DNA of 64,000 nucleotides from Pirellulales bacterium. Lineage in GTDB: Bacteria; Planctomycetota; Planctomycetia; Pirellulales; Thermoguttaceae. Of the stretch, positions 36,301 to 45,117 are shown piece by piece. Every line of letters begins with the position of its first letter. The first letter of the stretch is position 1. Below the pieces are notes generated by a model. It was not told the DNA's origin and did not search any database. It saw only the letters and a program-made list of their open reading frames with translations. Position numbers and translations under genes: made by a program. Location: assembly GCA_020846145.1 (NCBI GenBank), contig JADLEL010000051.1:1-64000 (forward strand), given 5' to 3'.

Positions 36301-36451
36301 CGAAGGGCTGGAATTGCAAAAGGCGACCGTGGCCGCGGCCGGCAAACCGCTTACCGCCCAGGCCCGCGCGGAAGGCCGCAGTGTGCAGATTACGCTTGCC
36401 GATCCGGTGGTGTTAAGCAAGGGCGAAGTGTTGACCGTGGAATTGCGTTGA
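33371..36451 (+). CDS. GH116-family beta-glucosidase/glucosylceramidase-like, Tat-exported
   Basis: [49 protein letters not shown]-like region; [65 protein letters not shown]. Confidence 0.92.
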   Translation: [1026 protein letters not shown]

Positions 36452-36799
36452 TTCGCGGTTTGATAGCGCCGCGGAGTTGCAGAATGAAACGCGCTGAATT
36501 GCCCGTTGTTGGACAAGCTGGCAAGAAACACGGTGAATACGAGTAGCGCGAAAGGCGAATTGCGCAAGCTTCATGAACGTGCAACAGATGGGCTGATGGG
36601 CATCCGGCGTTCGTTAGCGCCAATGAACCACCGGCCTCGCGAGACAATCTAATAGAATCACTCGGAAAATGTACGTCTTGGCCGATTCCTCCTGTGCCTG
36701 CGGCACCCCGATAGCAGAGCTATCGCGGCCACCCGCCGATTCCCCGCATCCTGTGCAACGAGGAGTTGGAGTGGTGCCAGTCCCGTGAGATAACCGGCA

Positions 36800-37285
36800 A
36801 TGACCGACACTTTTACGAAAGAAAAACGCCGCGCGATCATGCAAGCGGTCCGCCGTAAGCGGACATGGCCGGAGGATGTTCTGGCCGCCCGTTTCCGTAA
36901 ACACGGCTTGCGGTTTCGCCGCAACGTGGCCGACTTACCGGGCAAGCCGGACATCTTTTTTTCCGACGCCCGCGTGGCAGTCTTCGTACACGGTTGCTTT
37001 TGGCACGGACACACACGCTGTGAAAAAGGCCGAAAGCGTCCGAAAACCAACACGACCTATTGGAAAGCGAAGATTCAACGAAATCAGCGACGCGACCGCC
37101 GAGCCGCCAGACAACTGCGGGCACTCGGTATCAGCGTCTTTACGGTTTGGGAGTGCGAACTATCGGCGACCGGTCTGCCGAAGCGGCTCCTTACCCGTCT
37201 ATATTCCTCGAATACGAAAGCAATCTACAATGCCTCTCATTCCGAATGCCAAACTCAAGTTCAAGGTCGCCCCACATATTGTTGA
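36800..37285 (+). CDS. vsr: Very-short-patch-repair-like endonuclease (Vsr)
   Basis: ADLPGKPDIFFSDARVAVFVHGCFWHGHTRCEKGRKRPKTNTTYWKAKIQRNQRRDRRAARQLRALGISVFTVWECEL. Confidence 0.95.
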   Translation: MTDTFTKEKRRAIMQAVRRKRTWPEDVLAARFRKHGLRFRRNVADLPGKPDIFFSDARVAVFVHGCFWHGHTRCEKGRKRPKTNTTYWKAKIQRNQRRDRRAARQLRALGISVFTVWECELSATGLPKRLLTRLYSSNTKAIYNASHSECQTQVQGRPTYC

Positions 37286-39323
37286 GGACTTGGGGCTTAA
37301 TCTGTATACGACTCTTCCGAGAGTGTTGGTAGAGTTCGTCGCTAATGCATACGACGCAGACTCATCGTTTGTGAACATCAAACTAGACCATGAACGCATC
37401 AAAAAGGCCCGTGAGGTCGTAAAGAAGCAATATGAACTTGACAAGGCCAACCATCAGAGTGAAGGGGGGGCTGTTGCACCGCTTGAAACCCGTACGCTTC
37501 CGGGCGACCTGCAAATCGTTATCGAAGACGGCGGGTTCGGTATGTCGCGAGACGACCTCAACGAAAAATTTCTGTTTGCGGGCCGTCGTCGCCGATCTGA
37601 GGAACCGGCCGCTAAGGGCCGTACCCCTAAAGGCCGCCCCATCATGGGACGAAAAGGTCTGGGGAAGCTAGCTGGCTTCGGTGTAGCGAAGCTGGTAGAG
37701 GTTGTCACTCGAAAGGCCGGCGAAAATCATGCTACAAAAGTGACGCTCGACTACAGCGAACTCGTTAAGAAACAAAGCGTACATGAGATTGAAGTGCCTG
37801 ACGAAACGATAGTGAACGGAGCAGGCATCAAACCATCGGGTACAAGAATCGTCCTTTCAAGGCTGCTTTACGACCCGCTGAAAAGTCGTGCAAGGACTAT
37901 TCAGGAAGAGATTGCGGATTACTTCGCACAGATTGATCCGGCCGATTTCGTGATTCGACTGAACGACAATCCGATAAGGCCCGCCACCAGGAACTTGGCG
38001 TTCGCTTGGCCCGAACCGGACAGCGTGCTGATCGAGCAGTTTATTGAGAAGTCTCTCCCCCGCGAGGGCGGCGGGGAGATCAAGTTCGCTTATCGAATTC
38101 GTTTTACTGCTCCCAACGAAGCTCTTGAGGCCGAACAACGTGGTGTTCGCGTTTATGCTCACAAACGGCTGGCCGCTTCCCCTTCGTTGCTTGGTGCTGA
38201 CACGAACATGCACGGGTTCCGAATGACAGACTACATGGACGGGGTAGTTCATGCCGACTTCATCGACGAAGAAGAAGCAGATTACATTGCGACCGATCGC
38301 GGGTCGTTGCGGTGGGAGTCGCCGCTTCTTTCGGGAATGTTCGATTTTCTGAGCAATGAGATCAAAGAAGCGTGTAAACAGTACCAGAAAAGGCGTGACG
38401 AGCAATCGCCGAATATCGTCAAGAAAGATGCGTTCACTGTTGCCGAGATTAGCAAGTATGATCTCTCGAAAAAGGATCGCCGCATGGCACTTCGGTTTGC
38501 CGTCATACTGGAAAAGTCATGCAAGCGGGGAGTAGATGATCCGGTCTATCAGAGCACTCTTCCCCCGCTCGTCAAGGGAATTGGGCACGGCAATGTTCTC
38601 TCGGCAATTACCGTATTGGCCGATCAAAGGCACCCAAACCTCGACAACGTGGTTCGCGAAATGGTTCGCCTTACCAAGGATGAATTTGACCTATTCATTG
38701 GTGCCGTGAAAGGGAGGCTGAAAGGCGTTGAGGCTCTGAAAAAAATTGTGGAACATGTAGATTTTCGGGCAAAGAGAAATGAAAGGAGAATCCAAGAACT
38801 GTTTGAACGATGCCCTTGGATGGTCGATCCGACGTACACGCAGTTCTTAACCGCAGACGTTAGCCTTGGCACCGTTTTCAAGAGACTCGCCCAGGAACTC
38901 GGAATCGGGCAGTACGCAAGCAGTTCCAACAACGGAAAGGAACCAGATCTGGTATTTCTAATCGGAAACACCAGCCTTTGCAGGCTGGTCATCGTCGAAC
39001 TTAAGGCATCCAATATCGAGTTGGAGTCAGACCACCTCGGTCAATTGGAATATTATATGCAACGTGCGGAAGAATGGCTGGAAGAACAAAACTGCCACGG
39101 GTTTCAAGTACATGGACACCTTATAGGCACTAAAGCATCTCCGAAGTCACGGGCGCAAGGGACTGTGATCCTGAGACGGCGAATTAAGGAATCCGGTCCC
39201 GATACGCCCTGGAGGGTCCGGGACTACATGGACGTGCTACGCGACACGCAGGCTGCACATGAAGAGTTACTCGACATCTATCACCGCATCGAGAAGGCAG
39301 CCGCAGAAGACGACGAGGATTAG
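37230..39323 (+). CDS. GHKL (MORC/MutL-like) ATPase with C-terminal PD-(D/E)XK nuclease-like domain
   Basis: VLVEFVANAYDAD (N box), IEDGGFGMSRDDL (G1), GRPIMGRKGLGKLAGFGVAKLVEVVT (G2); C-terminal EPDLVFLIGN...LVIVELKASNIELESDHLGQLEYYM; ATG at 37230 overlaps vsr by 56 bp. Confidence 0.88.
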   Translation: MPLIPNAKLKFKVAPHIVEDLGLNLYTTLPRVLVEFVANAYDADSSFVNIKLDHERIKKAREVVKKQYELDKANHQSEGGAVAPLETRTLPGDLQIVIEDGGFGMSRDDLNEKFLFAGRRRRSEEPAAKGRTPKGRPIMGRKGLGKLAGFGVAKLVEVVTRKAGENHATKVTLDYSELVKKQSVHEIEVPDETIVNGAGIKPSGTRIVLSRLLYDPLKSRARTIQEEIADYFAQIDPADFVIRLNDNPIRPATRNLAFAWPEPDSVLIEQFIEKSLPREGGGEIKFAYRIRFTAPNEALEAEQRGVRVYAHKRLAASPSLLGADTNMHGFRMTDYMDGVVHADFIDEEEADYIATDRGSLRWESPLLSGMFDFLSNEIKEACKQYQKRRDEQSPNIVKKDAFTVAEISKYDLSKKDRRMALRFAVILEKSCKRGVDDPVYQSTLPPLVKGIGHGNVLSAITVLADQRHPNLDNVVREMVRLTKDEFDLFIGAVKGRLKGVEALKKIVEHVDFRAKRNERRIQELFERCPWMVDPTYTQFLTADVSLGTVFKRLAQELGIGQYASSSNNGKEPDLVFLIGNTSLCRLVIVELKASNIELESDHLGQLEYYMQRAEEWLEEQNCHGFQVHGHLIGTKASPKSRAQGTVILRRRIKESGPDTPWRVRDYMDVLRDTQAAHEELLDIYHRIEKAAAEDDED

Positions 39324-39324
39324 G

Positions 39325-40341
39325 TTACCATTGCAAGTGCCGCAACACTGCCGTAGCTATCGCTCGTCCTAGCCTGGGCGGCACGCTGTTTCCAATCTGC
39401 CGGGCAACTTGCGTAGGCAGCCCAGCAAACGTCCAGGAGTCGGGGATGCTGTGCAGGCGTGCGGCTTCGCGTAACGAGATCACTCGATGCTGTTCGGGGT
39501 GAATGTAACGACCTTTCGACGCATTCTGAAGTGCAGTCCGCAACGTGTTGCAGGGCGAGTCCCATTCCATTCGGCCCCATGCGTCCGTCACTTCGCATGA
39601 GACTTGCCACCAGGAGGGCGGGGCCAGACGGGGTGCTTTTCTCATCACGTCTCGCTTGTCACCGCCAGGGGGAATGACACGCATCCGGGCCAGAGCGACC
39701 TTAGAGGGTTTTGGAGAATAATGATGGTTCTTGCCGTCAGGTTCGGTCGGCAATCCTTCCCATGCCTGCCGAACAGTACGCACCCTTCGTCGTTGTTGCG
39801 GCTGAATAAAAATGCCCTCTCGGAATGCCACCGTGAAAGATCGCCGACGGTGTTGAGGAACACCGTAGTCGAAAGCGTCGAGAACGAACGCGGCAACTCC
39901 GTAATCGAGGCCCTTCAGCCGCCGCCCGAGAAGCCGCCATTCGTCTGACTCGAGGAAAGCGGAGACGTTTTCGATGACTATGACCTTTGGCCGCATTGAC
40001 TTCGCCCATCGGGCAACCTCAAGGCATAGAGAATTCCTCGGATCGTCGCTTCGACGAGCCCCAAGAGTCGAAAAACCTTGGCATGGAGGCCCGGAAATCA
40101 GAATATCACAACGCCCTGTCGGTTGCATCCGCAAAACGTCGCTTACTTCTATCTCCGGCCCCACGTTACGAACGTAAGTCTCGGCAGCCACGGAGTCGAT
40201 TTCAACGGCATGAATTATCCGGCAGCCGGCAGCACGGAAAGCCTGACTAAACAACCCGGCCCCGGCGAATAAGTCGACGACCGTTGGACGGGTATCAATC
40301 ACTTTCCTGTCTCCCTGTTTGCAGTAAGTGAATATCGACAA
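39325..40341 (-). CDS. DNA (cytosine-5-)-methyltransferase
   Basis: VVDLFAGAGLFSQAFRAAGCRIIHAVEID, ILISGPPCQGFSTLGARRSDDPRNSL, VIENVSAFL, FDYGVPQHRRRSF, QIGNSVPPRLGRAIA. Confidence 0.96.
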   Translation of the reverse strand: MSIFTYCKQGDRKVIDTRPTVVDLFAGAGLFSQAFRAAGCRIIHAVEIDSVAAETYVRNVGPEIEVSDVLRMQPTGRCDILISGPPCQGFSTLGARRSDDPRNSLCLEVARWAKSMRPKVIVIENVSAFLESDEWRLLGRRLKGLDYGVAAFVLDAFDYGVPQHRRRSFTVAFREGIFIQPQQRRRVRTVRQAWEGLPTEPDGKNHHYSPKPSKVALARMRVIPPGGDKRDVMRKAPRLAPPSWWQVSCEVTDAWGRMEWDSPCNTLRTALQNASKGRYIHPEQHRVISLREAARLHSIPDSWTFAGLPTQVARQIGNSVPPRLGRAIATAVLRHLQW

Positions 40342-40606
40342 TCCGCTACTTGGCCGACACGATTTTTTCGATTTTTCGGATTGTGGCGGTTGTATAAGAT
40401 GCGGCAGGGTAACACGTCCCTGAAAGAGCCTTCGGTGTCAAGGGGAATTCCGGTGCTTTTTATATATTTTTTAGCGGATAAGCGGAAAGGGGCTTCGTGA
40501 ACGGGATCGACGGGGTGTTTTCGGGTTCTGCTTTTCCTTCCAAACTGCTGGGCAAGCCAGCAGTGGCATCCAACGCGTCAACTGAGGGCGGTCGGGGCAG
40601 CAGGTT

Positions 40607-42625
40607 TTATTTCGCGGCATCGCAGTTGTTCATCCGCACCACCGCTTCCCACTCGGCGATGGTTTCGCCGCGCGCGGAGCGGCGTTTTTGGCCGACGTAG
40701 TTCAGGTAGAGCCGGTCGGTGGCGCGGCCGCGCTGCATGGTCTTTTCCCCCAGATAACGGGCCGCAAGCGGCTGCGCGGATGCAATATCGAGAATGCCGT
40801 CCACGACGATGTGCTTCGCCGACGGGCCTTTCAGGATTATCCCGCTGAGCGCGGGCACTTCGACGACGCGGTTATCGAATTGAATCCGCCGCGCGTCGTG
40901 GCTATAAACCCATCGGGGATTGTTGAGTATTCCGATCAGACCCGTGGCGATCTCCTCGGTCTCGATGTCCTTAAGCGCGACCAGCTTTTCGGACGCGGTC
41001 CACGTGCCGTCGGCCTGGGAACGGAATTTCAATTCGGCGCGGACGGCGTCGCCGTGTTTCACCGCCAGCGAGGCCAGGAAACCGTCGGCGGTTTCATCGA
41101 CCTTCGCGGAGTCGAGCGTTAGCGGCAGCGGTTTATTATCCCCGGCAAGCCGGATCTGGCCGACGCCGCTCCGTTGATCGGGGGAAATCAGCCGGTCCAT
41201 CTTCATCGGCGTCGCCATCGCCATGATCCGCGCGCCCCAGCTTACCGAGTGGACCGCCGACGGCGTGCGATGGAGGATGATCTTGCCGGAATCGAGCCGC
41301 CGCACGCCGAGCCGTTCGGCCGGGCGATCGACGATCTCCTCGCCCGCCAGTTGCAGCACGAGCCAAACCCGCCCGAGCTCGCGGAAGACGCCTTCTTGCG
41401 CGCCGCGATAGACGATCTCGTCGGGTTCGTAAATCGCCCCGTCGGCGCGGCGGGCCTGCATCTTTTCGGCGATCGTCGCCGAAACGTTCAACGCCCGCCA
41501 GGCGTCGGGGTGGCGGCCCAAGCCCGCCATCAGCGCATGGATGTGCATCCAAGCGGGATTGCGATACATCTCCCAGTCCTGACCGTTGGGATAGGCGAAG
41601 CCGCCGTCGGCCAGCGCGAACCACAACAAGTTCTCGTACAACGGCCGGACATTGTGAAACAGGGCATCGGGGGGACGGCGGCCGGTTACCCGATAATCGA
41701 AGTCGCAGGTCAAGAGCAAATTGAAGGTGGACATGTAGTCGGGATGGACGAAGCCGTGATTCTCGAGCGTGAAATCGTCGTGCAGGTTCGCGCCGGTGAA
41801 CTGCTCGGCGACCGTGCGGCCGTCCACCATTTCCCGCGAATGCTCGTCGGCGGACCGCAAAAACGAGGAGAGCGCCCAGCGCCGCAGCGTCTCCTCCCAT
41901 TTGCCGCGGCGCGGGTCGTCGGGCATGAGCGCGATCGCCGCGCTCACCGCGCCGGTGTTCCAGGCGTTTTCTTCGGCTTTCGTGTCGAGCTCGATTTGAT
42001 GCGGAGGCGTTCGATCGACGAAGCGGTCGGCTTCGTGCGCGACGACGCGGCGCGCCGCGCCGCGCAGTTCCGGCGGAAGATCGGCCCAGACCATCCAGGA
42101 TGCCCTCCCCATCAATTGCGCCCAATGGGCCGACTGCCACTGGTCGCCCCACCGTTTGCCGTCGTCGGTCGCGCGCGTGCCGGTTACGTGGGTCGCCGCC
42201 AAATATCGCAGCATCGGCAGGATTTTATTCTCGAAAAGCTCCTTGCGGTTCGCGCCCACGCGCGATTCGTCGAAGGGGCCGAAGCGGTACAAGAAGCAAA
42301 AACCCTCCAGGATCGCCGCGTTCGGCCGGATGTAGTGTTCGGTGCTGCGGCTCTCGGTGCTCAGGGAGCATTGCGGATCGGCGGGCCAAGGCCGTACTCG
42401 GGGCAACAGGAAACGGGCCTGATTCTCCGCAAGCCGATAGATGCGGTCTTGCATGGCGCGAATTTCCGGCCGTTTGAGTTCCGGCAGTTTCCAGGGCATG
42501 GCCTCCGTGGCGGGGGCGGCCGCCGTTTCGCCTGAGCTCGCGGCAAGCGGATTCCCGGCAAGCATCAGAAAGCCGATCGCCGGCAAAGCATAAGCCGGCC
42601 TACGAAGATAAATCGCTATTTTCAT
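40607..42625 (-). CDS. Secreted protein with predicted alpha/alpha-toroid (heparinase/lyase-like) architecture
   Basis: Signal peptide; NAWNTGAVSAAIALMPDD, FTLENHGFVHPDYMSTFN, YPNGQDWEMYRNPAW; family assignment tentative. Confidence 0.6.
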   Translation of the reverse strand: MKIAIYLRRPAYALPAIGFLMLAGNPLAASSGETAAAPATEAMPWKLPELKRPEIRAMQDRIYRLAENQARFLLPRVRPWPADPQCSLSTESRSTEHYIRPNAAILEGFCFLYRFGPFDESRVGANRKELFENKILPMLRYLAATHVTGTRATDDGKRWGDQWQSAHWAQLMGRASWMVWADLPPELRGAARRVVAHEADRFVDRTPPHQIELDTKAEENAWNTGAVSAAIALMPDDPRRGKWEETLRRWALSSFLRSADEHSREMVDGRTVAEQFTGANLHDDFTLENHGFVHPDYMSTFNLLLTCDFDYRVTGRRPPDALFHNVRPLYENLLWFALADGGFAYPNGQDWEMYRNPAWMHIHALMAGLGRHPDAWRALNVSATIAEKMQARRADGAIYEPDEIVYRGAQEGVFRELGRVWLVLQLAGEEIVDRPAERLGVRRLDSGKIILHRTPSAVHSVSWGARIMAMATPMKMDRLISPDQRSGVGQIRLAGDNKPLPLTLDSAKVDETADGFLASLAVKHGDAVRAELKFRSQADGTWTASEKLVALKDIETEEIATGLIGILNNPRWVYSHDARRIQFDNRVVEVPALSGIILKGPSAKHIVVDGILDIASAQPLAARYLGEKTMQRGRATDRLYLNYVGQKRRSARGETIAEWEAVVRMNNCDAAK

Positions 42626-42772
42626 GCAGATAGCCTTTCCTTCATTTGAGTTGTCCTTTATCCGTCATTCGGTCACCGCACCGAGCCGCATTTGAGCTAT
42701 TTTAGCCGAGGGAAGGGCGGGAGTGAATCCAGGCACAAAACGCCGGCCGTGTTGGCCGGGGATTCGCAATCG

Positions 42773-42894
42773 CGAGGTGGCCCCGATAGCTTGCCTATCG
42801 GAGCGGCGAAGCCGCAAGAGTTTTCAGGGATTGATTCCGATGCCTCTTGGGCCTTTGGCGCCCCGATAACCAAGCTATCGGGGGCACCCCGCGT
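42773..42894. repeat. Inverted-repeat element (ccccgatagcttgcctatcgg ... ccccgataaccaagctatcggggg)
   Basis: Paired palindromes; a related short unit occurs at 36705-36732. Confidence 0.65.
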
Positions 42895-42990
42895 TTCGAG
42901 GAGTTTTTTACTCAGAGAACTGCAATCTCCGTTTTTCCTTGAAAGCATTTTGCAGTTAGGCATTGCCCGACGATAAGTTGCCGGAATCGT

Positions 42991-43045
42991 AGTAGGCACA
43001 CTCCGTGTGCCGTCTGTGAATTACGGCACACGGAGTGTGCCTACT
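42991..43045. repeat. Perfect 23-bp inverted repeat agtaggcacactccgtgtgccgt with 9-nt loop
   Basis: Arms 42991-43013 and 43023-43045 exact reverse complements. Confidence 0.95.
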
Positions 43046-43232
43046 TTATAGGAATTCGGTAGTTTATTGTCGGACAGCGCCTTAGCTCAATAGCCCGGTT
43101 TCAAGTCTCCAAGAGAGGGGGATAAAAATGCCTTCGCGATTCTTTTATTCTGGACTTAACGGCATAATATGTGCATAATGGAGGGATAATGCCATGTAAG
43201 GAAGTTAGTTAGTCTAAGGAGGGGGGGTCATC

Positions 43233-43502
43233 ATGGGTTGGGAGCGTTTTTGGTCTTTGCAGCCAGAGCGTTTGATCTTGTGGTTGGCGGTCGTGGCCGC
43301 GATGATTGCCGTGGCGGCCTACTTCATTATGAAAATCCGTGCGAAAACGCTACAACGTGAACCGCCCGCCAGCGAAATGCTCTCAAAATTCCGGGAATTG
43401 CATAGCCGGGGTGAGCTAACCGACGAAGAATTCCGAACTATAAAAACGACGCTCACCGCGCAGCTCCAGAAAGAGTTAAACGACGGCGGCAAAACGGGTT
43501 AG
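43233..43502 (+). CDS. Small membrane protein with SHOCT-like C-terminus
   Basis: One TM helix; MLSKFRELHSRGELTDEEFRTIKTTL; good aggagg upstream. Confidence 0.75.
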   Translation: MGWERFWSLQPERLILWLAVVAAMIAVAAYFIMKIRAKTLQREPPASEMLSKFRELHSRGELTDEEFRTIKTTLTAQLQKELNDGGKTG

Positions 43503-43706
43503 GATACTGCTTCCGGCCGCGGCGTATGCGTCGAATCGTGGAAGTTTACGGCCTGTAGGGATGCGGGCATGGGGTGAGGGTAAACCGCGGCCCCTTCGCC
43601 TACGTAGAAATTGCATCATTGTCGAGAACCCAAGCAACCGATCACCTTTCGCCGATTCGCGTTTCAAACACGGCTGCACCGCCGGCGAAAGCGGGAAGGA
43701 AGGAAA

Positions 43707-44990
43707 ATGCCTACAGGACGCGACTTCACCACCGGGCGCCGCAGCGGCGGTCCCACCAAGAAAAACGCCTTCTGCTCTTTCTGTCGAAAGAGCTATCGCG
43801 ACGTCGGTCCCCTGGTCGAAGGGCCGGGCGACGTTTACATCTGCGGCGAGTGCATCGATCTCTGCCAGTCGATCCTCGATCAGGAACGCCGCCGCCGCGG
43901 GACGAGCAAGCAGCTCTTCACCAAGGTTCCCACTCCGCGGCAATTGGTGCAATCGCTCGACCAGTACGTCATCGGCCAGGACTACGCCAAGAAGGTGCTT
44001 TCCGTGGCGGTGCATAGCCACTACAAGCGGCTGATGCACGGCGCGAACGCGCCGGAAGTCGAAATCGACAAATCGAACATCCTCTTGATCGGCCCGACGG
44101 GTTCGGGCAAGACGCTCTTGGCGCAGACGCTCGCCCGGGTGCTCGACGTGCCCTTCGCCATCGGCGACGCCACCACGCTGACCGAAGCCGGCTACGTGGG
44201 CGAGGACGTGGAAAACCTGCTCCTCAAGCTGCTGCACGCGGCCGATTTCGACGTCGAATCGGCGCAGCGCGGCGTGCTCTACATCGACGAGATCGACAAG
44301 ATCGGCAAGACCAGCCAGAACGTCTCGATCACCCGCGACGTTTCCGGCGAAGGCGTGCAGCAAGCGCTGTTGAAAATGCTCGAGGGGACGATCGCCAACG
44401 TGCCGCCTCAAGGCGGACGGAAGCATCCCGAGCAGCAATACATCCAGATGGACACCTCGAACATCCTCTTCATCTGCGGCGGCACGTTCGTGGGCTTGGA
44501 CGACATCATCGGCAAGCGGATGGGCAAACGGACTATCGGCTTCACCCAAGAGGGCGTGCATCGCGATCAAATGGAGTTGGGCGACCTCTTGGCGCAGGTC
44601 ACGAGCGACGACCTCTTGGAATTCGGCATGATCCCCGAATTCGTCGGCCGCTTGCCGATCGTCTCGACGCTCCGTCCGCTCGACATGGAAGCTATGGTCC
44701 GCGTGCTGACCGAGCCGAAGAACGCGATGGTCAAGCAGTATCAAGCCCTCTTCGGCATGGAAAACGCGGAACTGGCCTTCACCGACGCGGCGCTGAAGGC
44801 GATCGCCGAGAAGGCGATGCAAAAAGACACTGGCGCCCGCGCGCTCCGCTCGATCATCGAAGACGTGATGCTCGACGTGATGTTCGATCTGCCCGACCAG
44901 CCGGCCGGCACGCAGTACCTCATCAGCGAGGACAACGTGAGCCGCCGTCAGCCGGTGATTCCGCGGCGGGCGGAAGCAAAATCGGCGTGA
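43707..44990 (+). CDS. clpX: ATP-dependent Clp protease ATP-binding subunit ClpX
   Basis: C4 zinc finger CSFCRKS...[68 protein letters not shown]. Confidence 0.97.
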   Translation: MPTGRDFTTGRRSGGPTKKNAFCSFCRKSYRDVGPLVEGPGDVYICGECIDLCQSILDQERRRRGTSKQLFTKVPTPRQLVQSLDQYVIGQDYAKKVLSVAVHSHYKRLMHGANAPEVEIDKSNILLIGPTGSGKTLLAQTLARVLDVPFAIGDATTLTEAGYVGEDVENLLLKLLHAADFDVESAQRGVLYIDEIDKIGKTSQNVSITRDVSGEGVQQALLKMLEGTIANVPPQGGRKHPEQQYIQMDTSNILFICGGTFVGLDDIIGKRMGKRTIGFTQEGVHRDQMELGDLLAQVTSDDLLEFGMIPEFVGRLPIVSTLRPLDMEAMVRVLTEPKNAMVKQYQALFGMENAELAFTDAALKAIAEKAMQKDTGARALRSIIEDVMLDVMFDLPDQPAGTQYLISEDNVSRRQPVIPRRAEAKSA

Positions 44991-45019
44991 GCGGCGCGAA
45001 TAACACATCATCACCACGA

Positions 45020-45050
45020 TCGTTTAGCCCCCGCGTCCGCGCGGGGGCGA
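45020..45050. repeat. tttagccccc-type hairpin (cccccgcgtccgcgcggggg)
   Basis: Palindrome downstream of clpX; may also serve as terminator. Confidence 0.6.
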
Positions 45051-45117
45051 ACCGTTTCTTGATACATATATTCCCAATTGAAATATAATTGCAGTATTCC
45101 TTTTCCCTCCCTGAGCC

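Noticed and set aside
40480-40540. tmRNA-like string gaacgggatcgacggggtg
   Set aside because: No acceptor-stem partner, tag ORF or tRNA-like end could be found.
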